This document shows positions 15,396 through 23,345 of a stretch of 23,345 bases of DNA, in pieces. The position numbers were made by a program, and so were the translations under genes. Each line of letters starts with the position of its first letter. The first letter of the stretch is position 1. Origin of the DNA: Paludibacteraceae bacterium (lineage in GTDB: Bacteria > Bacteroidota > Bacteroidia > Bacteroidales > Paludibacteraceae). The notes under the pieces are model-generated. The model was not told the DNA's origin, made no database searches, and worked only from the letters and a program-made list of their open reading frames with translations. The stretch is from the NCBI GenBank assembly GCA_016292775.1, contig JAEDFN010000027.1, positions 1-23,345 of the forward strand, written 5' to 3'.

Positions 15396-16880
15396 TCATT
15401 TGGCATCACGAACGAGCCATTCTTCAATAATTTTATTCACCTCTTTACTTGGTGATGAGAAATTATTAAAAATTATAGCGAAAGCATACTTATTTCCATT
15501 ATTAAAGATATATCCGGCATAAGCACGAGCACCTGAGAGGGAGCCGCTTTTTACATTAACCTTTTCTCTTAAAGGGGTATTAACCAGGAATTTATACACA
15601 GTACCCTCCTTACCTGCCAAAGGCAAAGAAGAGAGGAAATAAGAATAATTCTTGCTATTATACATATAAAGGAGAATATCCACAACAGAAGCGGCAGGGA
15701 TAGCACCTTGAGGTGAAAGACCGCAACCATCGTAAATTCTCATAAAATCGAGATTAACACCCTTTTGCGACCAAAAACTACGGATAGTATCAATAGAATT
15801 CGAAGAAGAGGCGCTACTATTAGCTACCAACAGTCCGATATGACGGAAAATAGACTCCGCATAAAGGTTGTTGCTTTTAAAATTAGTAACTTTAATAATA
15901 TCAGCAATAGGAGCGGAATAGAACGTATCCAAAACGGTGTGATTCTCAAACGAGAATTCGTTAGACGGCGTTTTTCCGGAGCACGGAGAAGAGGAATTTT
16001 CCGTAGGAATCATCGGATCACTCAACGTACAATTTAGAGAAGAGCCGAGAATCACCTCACGAGGAGCACCGGTAATGCCAACACCACCTGCTATCAAGTT
16101 CTTATAAAGATAATAAGCAGCTACTAAAGGGGGATTAGAGGTGCTTACTTTTAGAGGAACATTTTTTCTACCAGGCATTAGGGAGCCATGAAAAAAGCGT
16201 TTGTTGCTATAAGGTGCACAATAAGCGAGAAGCGACTCCTTACTCAAACGAGAAACACTGATATCGTTATTATTAATCATATCGGGCAAGTCTTTCTCCA
16301 CACGGGATATTGATGTGGTGCCATTTACACCTGCAGAGAAGAAATAAACAGCAGTATTATCAAAAATATTAATACCATAAGCACCTGCACCATAATTAGA
16401 ACCGATATCTTCCCACACCCATTTATCAGGCACCGGGAAGCGATTAAAACAAGAGGCATCGGCGATAACATCTCCGCAAATATATTTCACTCCCTTCTTT
16501 TTTATGGCAATCACAATAGAATCGAGAATATATTTACTGCCACAAAAAGAGGAGCCGAAAGTAGGGTCACCGGTACCGCGTATAATAAGGTTACCTACAA
16601 GGGTATCATTAGAGATATATCCATCCGTTTCGATATAAGTAGGGAATTTATAATTCGGCCCGAGCATTTCGAGAGCGGAGGCTGTAGTAATCAGTTTAGT
16701 GACAGAAGCCGGAGTAGCCGCCATCTTTGAATTTAAGTCGGCAACAACCTCACCGGTACTGATATTAACCATCTTATAGCTGATTACGGAAGATTGTATA
16801 ATTGCGGAATCAGAAGGAGTTAAAGCCGGGGTAAGGAATATATTTAATGTAAGTAGAGTTAGTATGGCAAGTATTTTCAT
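15396..16880 (-). CDS. dacB: D-alanyl-D-alanine carboxypeptidase/endopeptidase, PBP4 type (peptidase S13)
   Basis: The enzyme cleaves D-Ala from, or cross-links in, peptidoglycan in the periplasm. The 494-residue protein begins with a signal-peptide-like segment (MKILAILTLLTLNIFL). The three penicillin-binding motifs are present: SVTK (59-62, nucleophile Ser59), SNN (336-338) and KSG (444-446, the KTG box). The long insert between the first two motifs is typical of S13/PBP4 enzymes. I chose ATG 16878-16880, 11 bases after the PAP2 stop; the longer frame upstream would overlap that gene and spoil the signal peptide. It neighbours a PAP2 phosphatase, consistent with an envelope role. Confidence 0.92.
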   Translation of the reverse strand: MKILAILTLLTLNIFLTPALTPSDSAIIQSSVISYKMVNISTGEVVADLNSKMAATPASVTKLITTASALEMLGPNYKFPTYIETDGYISNDTLVGNLIIRGTGDPTFGSSFCGSKYILDSIVIAIKKKGVKYICGDVIADASCFNRFPVPDKWVWEDIGSNYGAGAYGINIFDNTAVYFFSAGVNGTTSISRVEKDLPDMINNNDISVSRLSKESLLAYCAPYSNKRFFHGSLMPGRKNVPLKVSTSNPPLVAAYYLYKNLIAGGVGITGAPREVILGSSLNCTLSDPMIPTENSSSPCSGKTPSNEFSFENHTVLDTFYSAPIADIIKVTNFKSNNLYAESIFRHIGLLVANSSASSSNSIDTIRSFWSQKGVNLDFMRIYDGCGLSPQGAIPAASVVDILLYMYNSKNYSYFLSSLPLAGKEGTVYKFLVNTPLREKVNVKSGSLSGARAYAGYIFNNGNKYAFAIIFNNFSSPSKEVNKIIEEWLVRDAK

Positions 16881-16891
16881 AGATTTATGTA

Positions 16892-17491
16892 TTAAAACAA
16901 AACATAAAGTAGCAGTTGTGGGCATAACCCCACAAACCATCCGCTAATTACTTGAGAGAGAGTATGAGAATCGAGTTGCATACGAGCCCATCCGACTACG
17001 GAAGCAATAGCAACGCACACCACTAACTCCGTTATCCTTACCAATCCACAAGAACCCATTGTCAAAATAAAGGATGCAAACAGAGCCCCGGCGCCACTCA
17101 TATGAATGCTAATCTTCCAGAAGAAATTAATAATAGAGACAAGAATCAACGAGATAGTGCCGCCAAAAATAATTTTAGATAAAGGATGCATGAAACTAAA
17201 TCCGTCAACATACCACATATAGTACAATATAACGAAATAAGAGATTATTGTAATAGCATAAATAAAGTACCTATCTTTGCGTTCCTGCATCTGATAAGAA
17301 GAAATTATTTTTGTAGCATGCCCTATTAAAATAGCAACAATAGGGATAATAGCGGAAAAAAGAACAATAACGGAATAAAAAGAAGCCCCGAAATTAACAT
17401 CCGACGCAAGATATAGGTATAATAAATACCACAACAGCATGAAAATCGGGTGGAAAACAACGGAAAAAAAAGTAGCAATTCTATTCATCAT
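16892..17491 (-). CDS. PAP2-family membrane phosphatase
   Basis: The 199-residue protein is strongly hydrophobic, with about five to six membrane spans. Its C-terminal half has the PAP2 pattern: IHMSGAGAL (central His motif) and RMQLDSHTLSQVISGWFVG (last motif, His and Gln-Val-x-x-Gly). Family members dephosphorylate lipid phosphates such as undecaprenyl pyrophosphate or phosphatidylglycerophosphate; the substrate here is unknown. The first PAP2 motif (KxxxxxxRP) is not obvious; KDR at about 72-74 may be its remnant. The start ATG overlaps the rpoN stop as ATGA (4 bases), so translation is probably coupled. Confidence 0.82.
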   Translation of the reverse strand: MMNRIATFFSVVFHPIFMLLWYLLYLYLASDVNFGASFYSVIVLFSAIIPIVAILIGHATKIISSYQMQERKDRYFIYAITIISYFVILYYMWYVDGFSFMHPLSKIIFGGTISLILVSIINFFWKISIHMSGAGALFASFILTMGSCGLVRITELVVCVAIASVVGWARMQLDSHTLSQVISGWFVGLCPQLLLYVLF

Positions 17492-18969
17492 AACATCATT
17501 CTTTCTTTAGCAGTAGGGATTGCGAGAATACCGCGGTATTTTGCAACAGTACGTCGAGCGATATTAAATCCCTTCTTTTGCAGTAATGTCACTAATTCGT
17601 CGTCGGTAAAAGGATTAGTTTTATCCTCATTATCAATAATTTGTTTCAGAGCATACCTAATTTCATTTTTGGAGACTTCTACCCCTTCGGCATTTTCCAT
17701 ACCATCCACAAAGAAATGTTTAAGAGGGATAACACCCCAATCGGTATCAACATATTTGTTGTTATTAACCCGAGAAATAATACTCTCATCAAATCCTGTT
17801 TTAGCAGCTATATCTCTAAGGCGCATAGGTTTTAATTTCGTATCATCGCCACCGGAAGTAAAATAATCGTATTGATAGTCAACGATAGCATTCATAATAG
17901 TGAGTAAAGTAGGATTTCGCTGTTTTAGTGCAACGATAAAATTATTAGCTTTATCCACATATTTCTTAACATCATCGAGGTCGGAACCTTTAAGATAATC
18001 AAGCATTTCGGTATACTTGCTATCAACACGGAGTTTGGGTATGAAGCTGTTATTTAGCACAACCTTAGGTTTTCCGTCAACATCAACAATTTGGAAATCG
18101 GGAGTAATAGTACGAGCGATAGACTCAACACCAACGGCATAATTGGCACCCGGTTTTGCATTCAAAGATTTAATGATATCAACAGCTTTTTCAATATCGG
18201 CTCTGGAAGCATTCAGGTTGTTTGAGAGAGAGTTATATTTATTTGACTCTACGAGAGAGAGATACTTATCCACGATATCGATAGCGATGTCGATATATTT
18301 ATTGTCGGGGTCTTTATCTTTAAGCACCTCGAGTTGAAAAATAAGACAATCTTTTAGGGAAGAAGAAGCAACCCCGACCGGGTCGAGGTGACGCACAATA
18401 TTAACAGCCTCATTCACCTCCATTTCGCTGACGAGGTACCCTTCGGTGATAGCGATATCATCGCGCATCTGCTCCGGGGAACGATTAAGGAATCCGTTTT
18501 CATCAATATTATCTACCACATATTGGCACAGTTTATACTGATTTTCAGGAATATCGGCAGTACTCAATTGATCGAGGAGGAAGTCACGCAAAGAGGGTTG
18601 AGACGAGATATTACGGAAATAATCCACATCGTCGGCACCATTATACCTCTGATTACCAACGCCATCATAGTCGTAGTCATAGTCGTTATCATCGTCAGAG
18701 TAGTTATACTCCATATCCTCATCAGAGTTATTATTCTCTTTCCACTCCTCCTCATTATCTGAGGCATTATCGTCGGAAACTTCCGGTTCGGAATTATCTG
18801 TTTCGGAATTATTCAGGTCGAGAGCGGGATTTTCTTCCAACTCTTTATTAATAAGCGCATCAATTTCCGCCACAGGAGTTTCGATAAACTTTATTATCTG
18901 AATCTGTTGTGGAGTAATTTTGGTAGTAAGTTTTTGAGTTTGAGAAGTAACAATTCCCGTTTTCGCCAT
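17488..18969 (-). CDS. rpoN: RNA polymerase sigma-54 factor
   Basis: Sigma-54 directs RNA polymerase to -24/-12 promoters and needs an AAA+ activator. The 493-residue protein has the glutamine-containing region I (MAKTGIVTSQTQKL...TPQQIQIIKF), a very acidic region II (about 48-110, with a DYDYDYD run), the core-binding region, and the RpoN box ARRTVAKYR (471-479). Start ATG 18967-18969 gives the standard N-terminus; a TTG two codons upstream is disfavoured. It is 7 bases after folE and overlaps PAP2. No sigma-54 activator gene is in the window. Confidence 0.96.
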   Translation of the reverse strand: MAKTGIVTSQTQKLTTKITPQQIQIIKFIETPVAEIDALINKELEENPALDLNNSETDNSEPEVSDDNASDNEEEWKENNNSDEDMEYNYSDDDNDYDYDYDGVGNQRYNGADDVDYFRNISSQPSLRDFLLDQLSTADIPENQYKLCQYVVDNIDENGFLNRSPEQMRDDIAITEGYLVSEMEVNEAVNIVRHLDPVGVASSSLKDCLIFQLEVLKDKDPDNKYIDIAIDIVDKYLSLVESNKYNSLSNNLNASRADIEKAVDIIKSLNAKPGANYAVGVESIARTITPDFQIVDVDGKPKVVLNNSFIPKLRVDSKYTEMLDYLKGSDLDDVKKYVDKANNFIVALKQRNPTLLTIMNAIVDYQYDYFTSGGDDTKLKPMRLRDIAAKTGFDESIISRVNNNKYVDTDWGVIPLKHFFVDGMENAEGVEVSKNEIRYALKQIIDNEDKTNPFTDDELVTLLQKKGFNIARRTVAKYRGILAIPTAKERMML

Positions 18970-18976
18970 AAACAAA

Positions 18977-19570
18977 TTATTTATTAAGGAGGTTCATAAA
19001 TTCCTCTCTGGTAACGGCGCTATTAAATGCACCGGTAAAGTCGCTTGTAACAGTAACTGAATTTTGTTTTTGCACGCCTCTCATCTGCATACACAGGTGT
19101 TGAGCTTCGATAACGACCATCACGCCGAGAGGGTCGAGAGTATTTTGTATGCAATCTTTAATTTGCAGAGTAAGGCGTTCTTGCAATTGCAAACGGTGGG
19201 CAAAAACATCCACCACGCGGGCAATTTTACTAAGGCCCGTGACATAATGATTTGGTATATAAGCCACATGTACTTTGCCAAAGAAAGGCAACATATGATG
19301 TTCGCACATAGAATAGAATTCGATATCTTTTACTATCACCATTTGATGATAATCTTCGTGGAACATCGCAGAGCGAAGGATTTCGTTAGGATTTTGGGTG
19401 TATCCTTGAGTAGCGAACTGCATTACTTTTGCAACACGCTCCGGGGTTTTGATCAGACCTTCACGGGTTACATCTTCCCCGACTAATTTTAATATTGCCT
19501 TATAATGTTCGGCAATCAAATCGGTAACATTTTGCTGTGCTACCGATGGTTTAAATTCATCCATTGACAT
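18977..19570 (-). CDS. folE: GTP cyclohydrolase I
   Basis: FolE converts GTP to 7,8-dihydroneopterin triphosphate, the first step of folate (and possibly queuosine) synthesis. The 197-residue protein has zinc ligands C89, H92 (MCEHHMLPF) and C160 (HLCMQMRG), and the GLSKIARVVDVFAHRLQ substrate-binding segment (112-128). Length is normal. The start has ATG at 19568 and a second in-frame ATG two codons later. It lies 6 bases after the SPOR gene and 7 before rpoN. Confidence 0.96.
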   Translation of the reverse strand: MSMDEFKPSVAQQNVTDLIAEHYKAILKLVGEDVTREGLIKTPERVAKVMQFATQGYTQNPNEILRSAMFHEDYHQMVIVKDIEFYSMCEHHMLPFFGKVHVAYIPNHYVTGLSKIARVVDVFAHRLQLQERLTLQIKDCIQNTLDPLGVMVVIEAQHLCMQMRGVQKQNSVTVTSDFTGAFNSAVTREEFMNLLNK

Positions 19571-19576
19571 AAAATA

Positions 19577-20086
19577 TTATTGAATTACTACAACATCCGG
19601 AACGATATAGGTTTCACTTGCATATTTAGGGAACTCCTTAATAATCCACAATCTAAGTTCTTGTGCGGCATCTTTAGTAAGGCAGTTTCCCACTCTAACG
19701 CGCCAAAACGGAGCGTTAAAAGTCACATAAATCTCAATATTAGGATGTTTTGTTACTATTTCAGTTTTAATTTCAAAAGCCTTATTACGAGCTTTTTGAC
19801 CGTTATTACTTGAGAACATCTGCACGCGATAGCCGTTAACCATACCTACCACTTGCTGTTGCACAAGAGCATTAACCTCAGCATTTTGAGAAATTACTAT
19901 ACGGCCTCCATTCTCCATATCCGGCACTGCAAGTTCTTGTACAATATCACTAACCTTACGCACTTGAGAAACGGAAACGGAGTCAGTGCGATTAAGCTCC
20001 TCATTATTGAGGAGTGTATTATTTTTAGCAAAAGAGACAGAGCACATAGATAGTGCCACCATCAGAAAAAGAACTATTTTTTTCAT
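19577..20086 (-). CDS. exported SPOR-domain protein
   Basis: The 169-residue protein has a clear signal peptide (MKKIVLFLMVALSMCSVSFA) with a likely cut after the last Ala. The C-terminal 85 residues form a SPOR domain: GYRVQMFSSNNGQKARNKAF, then FWRVRVGNCLTKDAAQELR. SPOR domains bind denuded glycan strands of septal peptidoglycan. A low-complexity linker joins the two parts, and no lipobox is evident. It sits between the C26-M19 peptidase (2 bases) and folE (6 bases). The likely role is in division or the envelope; the exact partner is unknown. Confidence 0.85.
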   Translation of the reverse strand: MKKIVLFLMVALSMCSVSFAKNNTLLNNEELNRTDSVSVSQVRKVSDIVQELAVPDMENGGRIVISQNAEVNALVQQQVVGMVNGYRVQMFSSNNGQKARNKAFEIKTEIVTKHPNIEIYVTFNAPFWRVRVGNCLTKDAAQELRLWIIKEFPKYASETYIVPDVVVIQ

Positions 20087-20088
20087 AT

Positions 20089-21798
20089 TTATTTAATTAT
20101 AGATTTCCAAACACTAATAAAGTTACCACCCATTATTTTGGCAACATCACTTTTATCAAAGCCCTTACGTAGCAGTTCGATAGAGATATTAATCAATTGG
20201 CTACTATCATTACATCCGGGAACGCCGCCACCGCCATCGAAATCGGAACCAATTCCTACAGCATCTACACCCGCCACCTCAACGGCATGGCAGATATGAT
20301 TTACTATAGTGTACAAATCGGCATTACCATCATCTGCAAGGAACCAATTATAGAGGCAAATTTGTAGGGAGCCACCCTTATCAGCCAATTTCTTTATCAA
20401 ATCATCAGGCATATTACGCACGTGGCTACAGATTTGACGGCAAGAGGTATGGGTTGCCACAACGGGATATTTACTCAAAGTAAGAACATCCCTAATAGTA
20501 GAATCCGCAGCATGGGATACATCTATTATCATTCCCAAATCATTCATCCTTTTCACCACTTCACGGCCAAGTTTTGAGAGACCGCCATGAGTATTATTAC
20601 CCTTAGCGGAATCGCACAAGTCATTATCCCCGTTATGGCAAAGAGTAATATATCGCACCCCGAGGTTGAAGAAGAAATCAACATTCTCCGGGTTACCATT
20701 AAGAGCGAAGCCATTTTCGAGGCCGAAACATACCGACGGTTTCCGGTCATCGACATTATTATCGGCGGTCAACATCTCCGGGGAAGAGATAAAACGCACT
20801 GAATCGGCATTATCATCCACCTGTTTTTTCAATCCGGCAAAGATATTCACCGCAGTATTGAAAGCCTCCTTAGCCTTATCGGCATAATCATCAGCCAACA
20901 AATTATATTGAGGGAGGTATGCTACCATAAAAGTGAGCCCTACACCGCCTGCATACATCTTTTTAAAGTCCACGCGAACATCATTCTCATCATTCCACTC
21001 GCCAAGATTTGTAGAAGGCGTCCATACCATAGGAGTATCCGTATGAGAATCAACAACGATATTATTTCGATGAATATCACGAGCATCGGCATAAAGTCGA
21101 GCTTCGTTGATGAGCCATTTAAAAAGATTATTCTGCTTTTGATCTACCAGATAGAGCTCTTCGGGATGCCATTGCACCGCCACCATTCTATGACAAGGCA
21201 TCTCTATTGCCTCAACGACGCCGTCGGGAGATGTAGCGGAGACGACACAATTTGAAGCTATCCTACCCACTGCTTGGTGATGGAAAGAATTCACCGGCAA
21301 TTCGTTAGCACCGGTAATAACCTTCAGTAAACTATTCTCAGCCACTGCCACCGAGTGAGAAGCGGTATTTCGCGGAGTTTTTTGAGAATGGTTCAATAAA
21401 TCTCCATCAAGTTGAGTATAAATATCTTGTATAACAGAGCCACCGAAAGCGATATTTATTGCCTGCATACCACGGCAAATACCGAGTACGGGCATAGACA
21501 ATCGATATGCGAGTTTGACCAATAGTAAATCAAAGGCATCTCTTTCGGCGGAAGGGGTATTACTTTGAGGTATAATCTCTTCGCCCCAATATTTCGGGTC
21601 GAAATCACCACCACCGGTAAGTAACAAGCCATCAGCCATTTGCAGCATCTCTTCAACAAGAGCGGCATTATCCGTTACCGGAATAATAAGAGGCAGGGCA
21701 CCGGCATCAATAATCGACTGTACATAAGGCGGATTGAGTTTATTATACCCATCATACCAGCCTGCTGATATTGCTATGGTAATTTTTTTGTTAATCAT
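20089..21798 (-). CDS. fusion of class I glutamine-amidotransferase-like (C26) hydrolase and M19 membrane-dipeptidase-like domain
   Basis: One 569-residue chain holds two hydrolases. Residues 1-235 are a C26 gamma-glutamyl hydrolase like PuuD: GICRGMQ with nucleophile Cys108 and QWHPEE with His211/Glu213. Residues about 240-569 are an M19 renal-dipeptidase-type zinc enzyme: DSHTDTP (H252, D254), GLENG, IDVSHAAD, ATHTSCR and GIGSDFDG, covering the metal-binding positions. No signal peptide is visible, so it is probably cytoplasmic. A plausible role is sequential removal of gamma-glutamyl groups and cleavage of the resulting dipeptide, for example from peptidoglycan or glutathione-like peptides; this is inference. 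It starts one base after the permease stop. The fusion seems to occur in other Bacteroidales. Confidence 0.88.
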   Translation of the reverse strand: MINKKITIAISAGWYDGYNKLNPPYVQSIIDAGALPLIIPVTDNAALVEEMLQMADGLLLTGGGDFDPKYWGEEIIPQSNTPSAERDAFDLLLVKLAYRLSMPVLGICRGMQAINIAFGGSVIQDIYTQLDGDLLNHSQKTPRNTASHSVAVAENSLLKVITGANELPVNSFHHQAVGRIASNCVVSATSPDGVVEAIEMPCHRMVAVQWHPEELYLVDQKQNNLFKWLINEARLYADARDIHRNNIVVDSHTDTPMVWTPSTNLGEWNDENDVRVDFKKMYAGGVGLTFMVAYLPQYNLLADDYADKAKEAFNTAVNIFAGLKKQVDDNADSVRFISSPEMLTADNNVDDRKPSVCFGLENGFALNGNPENVDFFFNLGVRYITLCHNGDNDLCDSAKGNNTHGGLSKLGREVVKRMNDLGMIIDVSHAADSTIRDVLTLSKYPVVATHTSCRQICSHVRNMPDDLIKKLADKGGSLQICLYNWFLADDGNADLYTIVNHICHAVEVAGVDAVGIGSDFDGGGGVPGCNDSSQLINISIELLRKGFDKSDVAKIMGGNFISVWKSIIK

Positions 21799-21799
21799 A

Positions 21800-23107
21800 T
21801 CAGTATTTCAGCCATTTGATAATCTCTTTCCAAGAAGGTTTTTTACCATACATAAGAATACCGACACGATATATTTTTGAAGAGAACCATACGGTAAACA
21901 AAAGAGTAACAAAAAGCAAAGAGATAGAAGTAATTATTTGCCACATAGGCACTTCAAAAGGAGCTCTTACCATCATAACGATAGGGGAAGTGAGGGGAAT
22001 TAACGAGCACCAGAAGGCGAGAGGGCCATCAGGATTTTCGGCACTATACATTCCTGCATAAAGAGCGAAGAGCACCAAAATAGTAATTGGCATTAAGAAT
22101 TGATTAGTATCGGCTTCATTATCAACGGCAGAACCGACAGCGGCGAAAAGAGAAGCATAAAGCAAGTAGCCGAGTACAAAGTAGATAACAAAAAGAGTGG
22201 CGATATAAAACCAATTAATAGAAGTAACAGTATATATTATCGACTCAAATTCCGACATATCGGCAGTAGGAACGGCGGCAGTATCTACGGCAGCGGCGGA
22301 ACCAATTACATCAAAACCAGTCATACTACCGCCCACATAAACCAGAGCGCACGTCATGACAAGCCAAATAAGCATTTGAGTTAAAGACACCAAAGCAACG
22401 GCAATAATTTTACCCCACATCAGTTGCCAAGGGCGCACGGTACAAATCATAACCTCCACTACTCTATTAACCTTTTCTTGAATAATAGACTGCATCACCA
22501 TACTACCGCTGGTAAAAATAAACATATATATCAGCACCGTAGCCAAGATACCAATAACGGAAGCAATATCGGAATTAGAGGCAGACACCCCACCGGCATC
22601 ATTGAACTTGTAAGTAGCCATATTGACATCGGTGTGCGAATCCTCAATAATCTTTTCTATATTCGGAATATTATAGGAAGCTAATTTCTGTTTTTCAACA
22701 TAATCGGAAAGTGAATTCTCCACAACGGAAATGAGGCTGCCGGAAGCCATTTTCTCTCCATAATAGGAGATAGCATTAGGATTTTTTGCTAAATCAGCGG
22801 AAACAATAATCATCGCATCATAAGAGTTGCTCGATTGAACCATTTCAACATTATTTCCTACAACGGTATCGAGCAAAATAAAATTGAAAGAAGAGTTTGA
22901 CATATTTTCAAAAACCTCTCCATACAACCCCGTTTGATCGTCAACGGCGATATTTTGTACTTCATCACTCTCAATAGACGCAAGCCAAAGAGGCACAAAA
23001 ATAAGAGCGGCAAACAATATCGGCATCAAAATAGTTAGTAAAATAAACGATTTTTTCACCACTCTATTACGATATTCCTGCTCAATTATCAATCCTATAT
23101 TACCCAT
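21800..23107 (-). CDS. ABC-2 type (NatB-like) transporter permease
   Basis: This 435-residue protein has one N-terminal membrane span (KKSFILLTILMPILFAALIF, about 19-38), an extracytoplasmic domain of about 150 residues, then about five more spans and a basic cytoplasmic tail (GKKPSWKEIIKWLKY). The amphipathic EKVNRVVEVMICTVRPWQLMWGK segment between spans is a hallmark of ABC-2/NatB permeases and contacts the ATPase. I chose ATG 23105-23107 because it starts the cytoplasmic helix properly; an in-frame alternative lies 9 codons upstream. No ATP-binding partner is present in the window; upstream sequence ends in an IS 185 bases away. Confidence 0.87.
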   Translation of the reverse strand: MGNIGLIIEQEYRNRVVKKSFILLTILMPILFAALIFVPLWLASIESDEVQNIAVDDQTGLYGEVFENMSNSSFNFILLDTVVGNNVEMVQSSNSYDAMIIVSADLAKNPNAISYYGEKMASGSLISVVENSLSDYVEKQKLASYNIPNIEKIIEDSHTDVNMATYKFNDAGGVSASNSDIASVIGILATVLIYMFIFTSGSMVMQSIIQEKVNRVVEVMICTVRPWQLMWGKIIAVALVSLTQMLIWLVMTCALVYVGGSMTGFDVIGSAAAVDTAAVPTADMSEFESIIYTVTSINWFYIATLFVIYFVLGYLLYASLFAAVGSAVDNEADTNQFLMPITILVLFALYAGMYSAENPDGPLAFWCSLIPLTSPIVMMVRAPFEVPMWQIITSISLLFVTLLFTVWFSSKIYRVGILMYGKKPSWKEIIKWLKY

Positions 23108-23185
23108 ATATAATAATATTAAACTAATTATCAACTACTTAACAATATAATTATACGAACACAATATATCAATGTATATAACTTG

Positions 23186-23193
23186 CAAATGTA
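23186..23193 (-). promoter_or_regulatory. -7 box (TACATTTG) for the large - strand directon
   Basis: The - strand reads TACATTTG, a full match, with a leader of about 70 bases to the ATG at 23107. The same octamer precedes sdaA. No -33 TTTG is evident. The region 23108-23291 otherwise shows only AT-rich sequence and an A8 run at about 23271-23278. Confidence 0.45.
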
Positions 23194-23296
23194 ATAATTT
23201 TATTGGACATATTGCAGTATTTACCTCACTTTCTTTGCTTGTAATAATTATTCATAAGGACACATTTATAAAAAAAACCTCACGAGCGAGTTGAAG

Positions 23297-23334
23297 TGCA
23301 CCCCAAAAGTTAGACACAAAACTTTTGGGGTGCA
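23297..23334 (-). terminator. hairpin of the second IS right end
   Basis: Same 15-bp-arm, 8-base-loop hairpin as at 10-47, inverted. On the - strand it follows the last codons of the transposase and would stop transcription entering the directon from the IS. Confidence 0.5.
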
Positions 23335-23345
23335 TTATGTATAAA
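23310..23345 (-). CDS. C-terminal end of the second IS transposase (partial)
   Basis: Read on the - strand, the frame gives FIHNAPQKFCV and stops at TAA 23310-23312, identical to the peptide at 2-34 with one more residue visible. Assignment rests on its duplication within an IS end. Confidence 0.45.
   Translation of the reverse strand, partial: FIHNAPQKFCV

Larger units (their letters stand above)
23292..23345 (-). mobile_element. right end of a second, inverted IS copy (body lies to the right, outside the window)
   Basis: Bases 23292-23343 are the exact reverse complement of 1-52. The element therefore points its right end into the window from the other side. The TG...CA terminus begins at 23292. 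Two more bases (23344-23345) continue the element. The adjacent CTCACGAGCGAG plus A8 looks like part of a terminator left by whatever was interrupted. Confidence 0.7.

Noticed and set aside
1..23345. Reading the whole segment as a composite transposon between two inverted IS copies
   Set aside because: It contains single-copy housekeeping genes (uvrB, ispD, birA, folE, rpoN), which makes a mobile unit unlikely; outer IS ends and target duplications are not visible.

Overview
The window looks like chromosomal DNA of an AT-rich member of the Bacteroidota, most likely Bacteroidales. The reasons are: six perfect matches to the Bacteroides -7 promoter box TAnnTTTG placed upstream of gene starts; almost no Shine-Dalgarno sequences; and housekeeping proteins (single-chain iron-sulfur serine dehydratase, RpoN, UvrB, a long-chain polyprenyl synthase probably for menaquinone, a C26-M19 fusion peptidase) that read like Bacteroidales versions. 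No rRNA, tRNA or CRISPR array was seen.

Ends. Positions 1-52 and 23292-23343 are exact inverted copies of one 52-base sequence. It starts and ends with TG...CA and contains a 15-bp-arm hairpin, and I read it as the right end of an IS3-family insertion sequence. The body of each IS lies outside the window, so the window may be a contig or segment bounded by two inverted IS copies.

Left part (53-1459). A flavodoxin-ferredoxin fusion protein (EFR1 type) lies on the + strand, preceded by a palindrome that resembles a Fur/PerR-type box. A strong terminator separates it from a convergent C-terminal remnant of a membrane transporter.

Accessory island (1460 to about 9189, all on the - strand). From promoter-proximal to distal the genes are: a WYL-domain regulator; a two-domain protein with a YopX-like C-terminus; a broken gene remnant; a RhuM-Fic/Doc fusion; and a tight two-gene operon of DUF262 (GmrS/ParB-like) proteins, of which only the second has an HNH/DUF1524 nuclease domain. 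These families recur in phage-defence and restriction loci. The truncated neighbours suggest insertion and decay. This is the most interesting part of the window: a candidate paired-DUF262 restriction system.

Right part (9436-23107). L-serine dehydratase is divergent from the island on the + strand. After it comes a compact - strand directon read from about 23180 down to 10713: ABC-2 permease, C26-M19 peptidase, SPOR protein, folE, rpoN, PAP2 phosphatase, PBP4-type dacB, birA, uvrB, polyprenyl synthase, ispD, and a 38-codon small membrane ORF. Intergenic gaps are mostly 1-12 bases (37 before ispD), with one ATGA overlap (rpoN/PAP2). The genes cover envelope and peptidoglycan turnover, isoprenoid and lipid metabolism, cofactors, DNA repair and an alternative sigma factor. 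One long transcript with few internal promoters is plausible.
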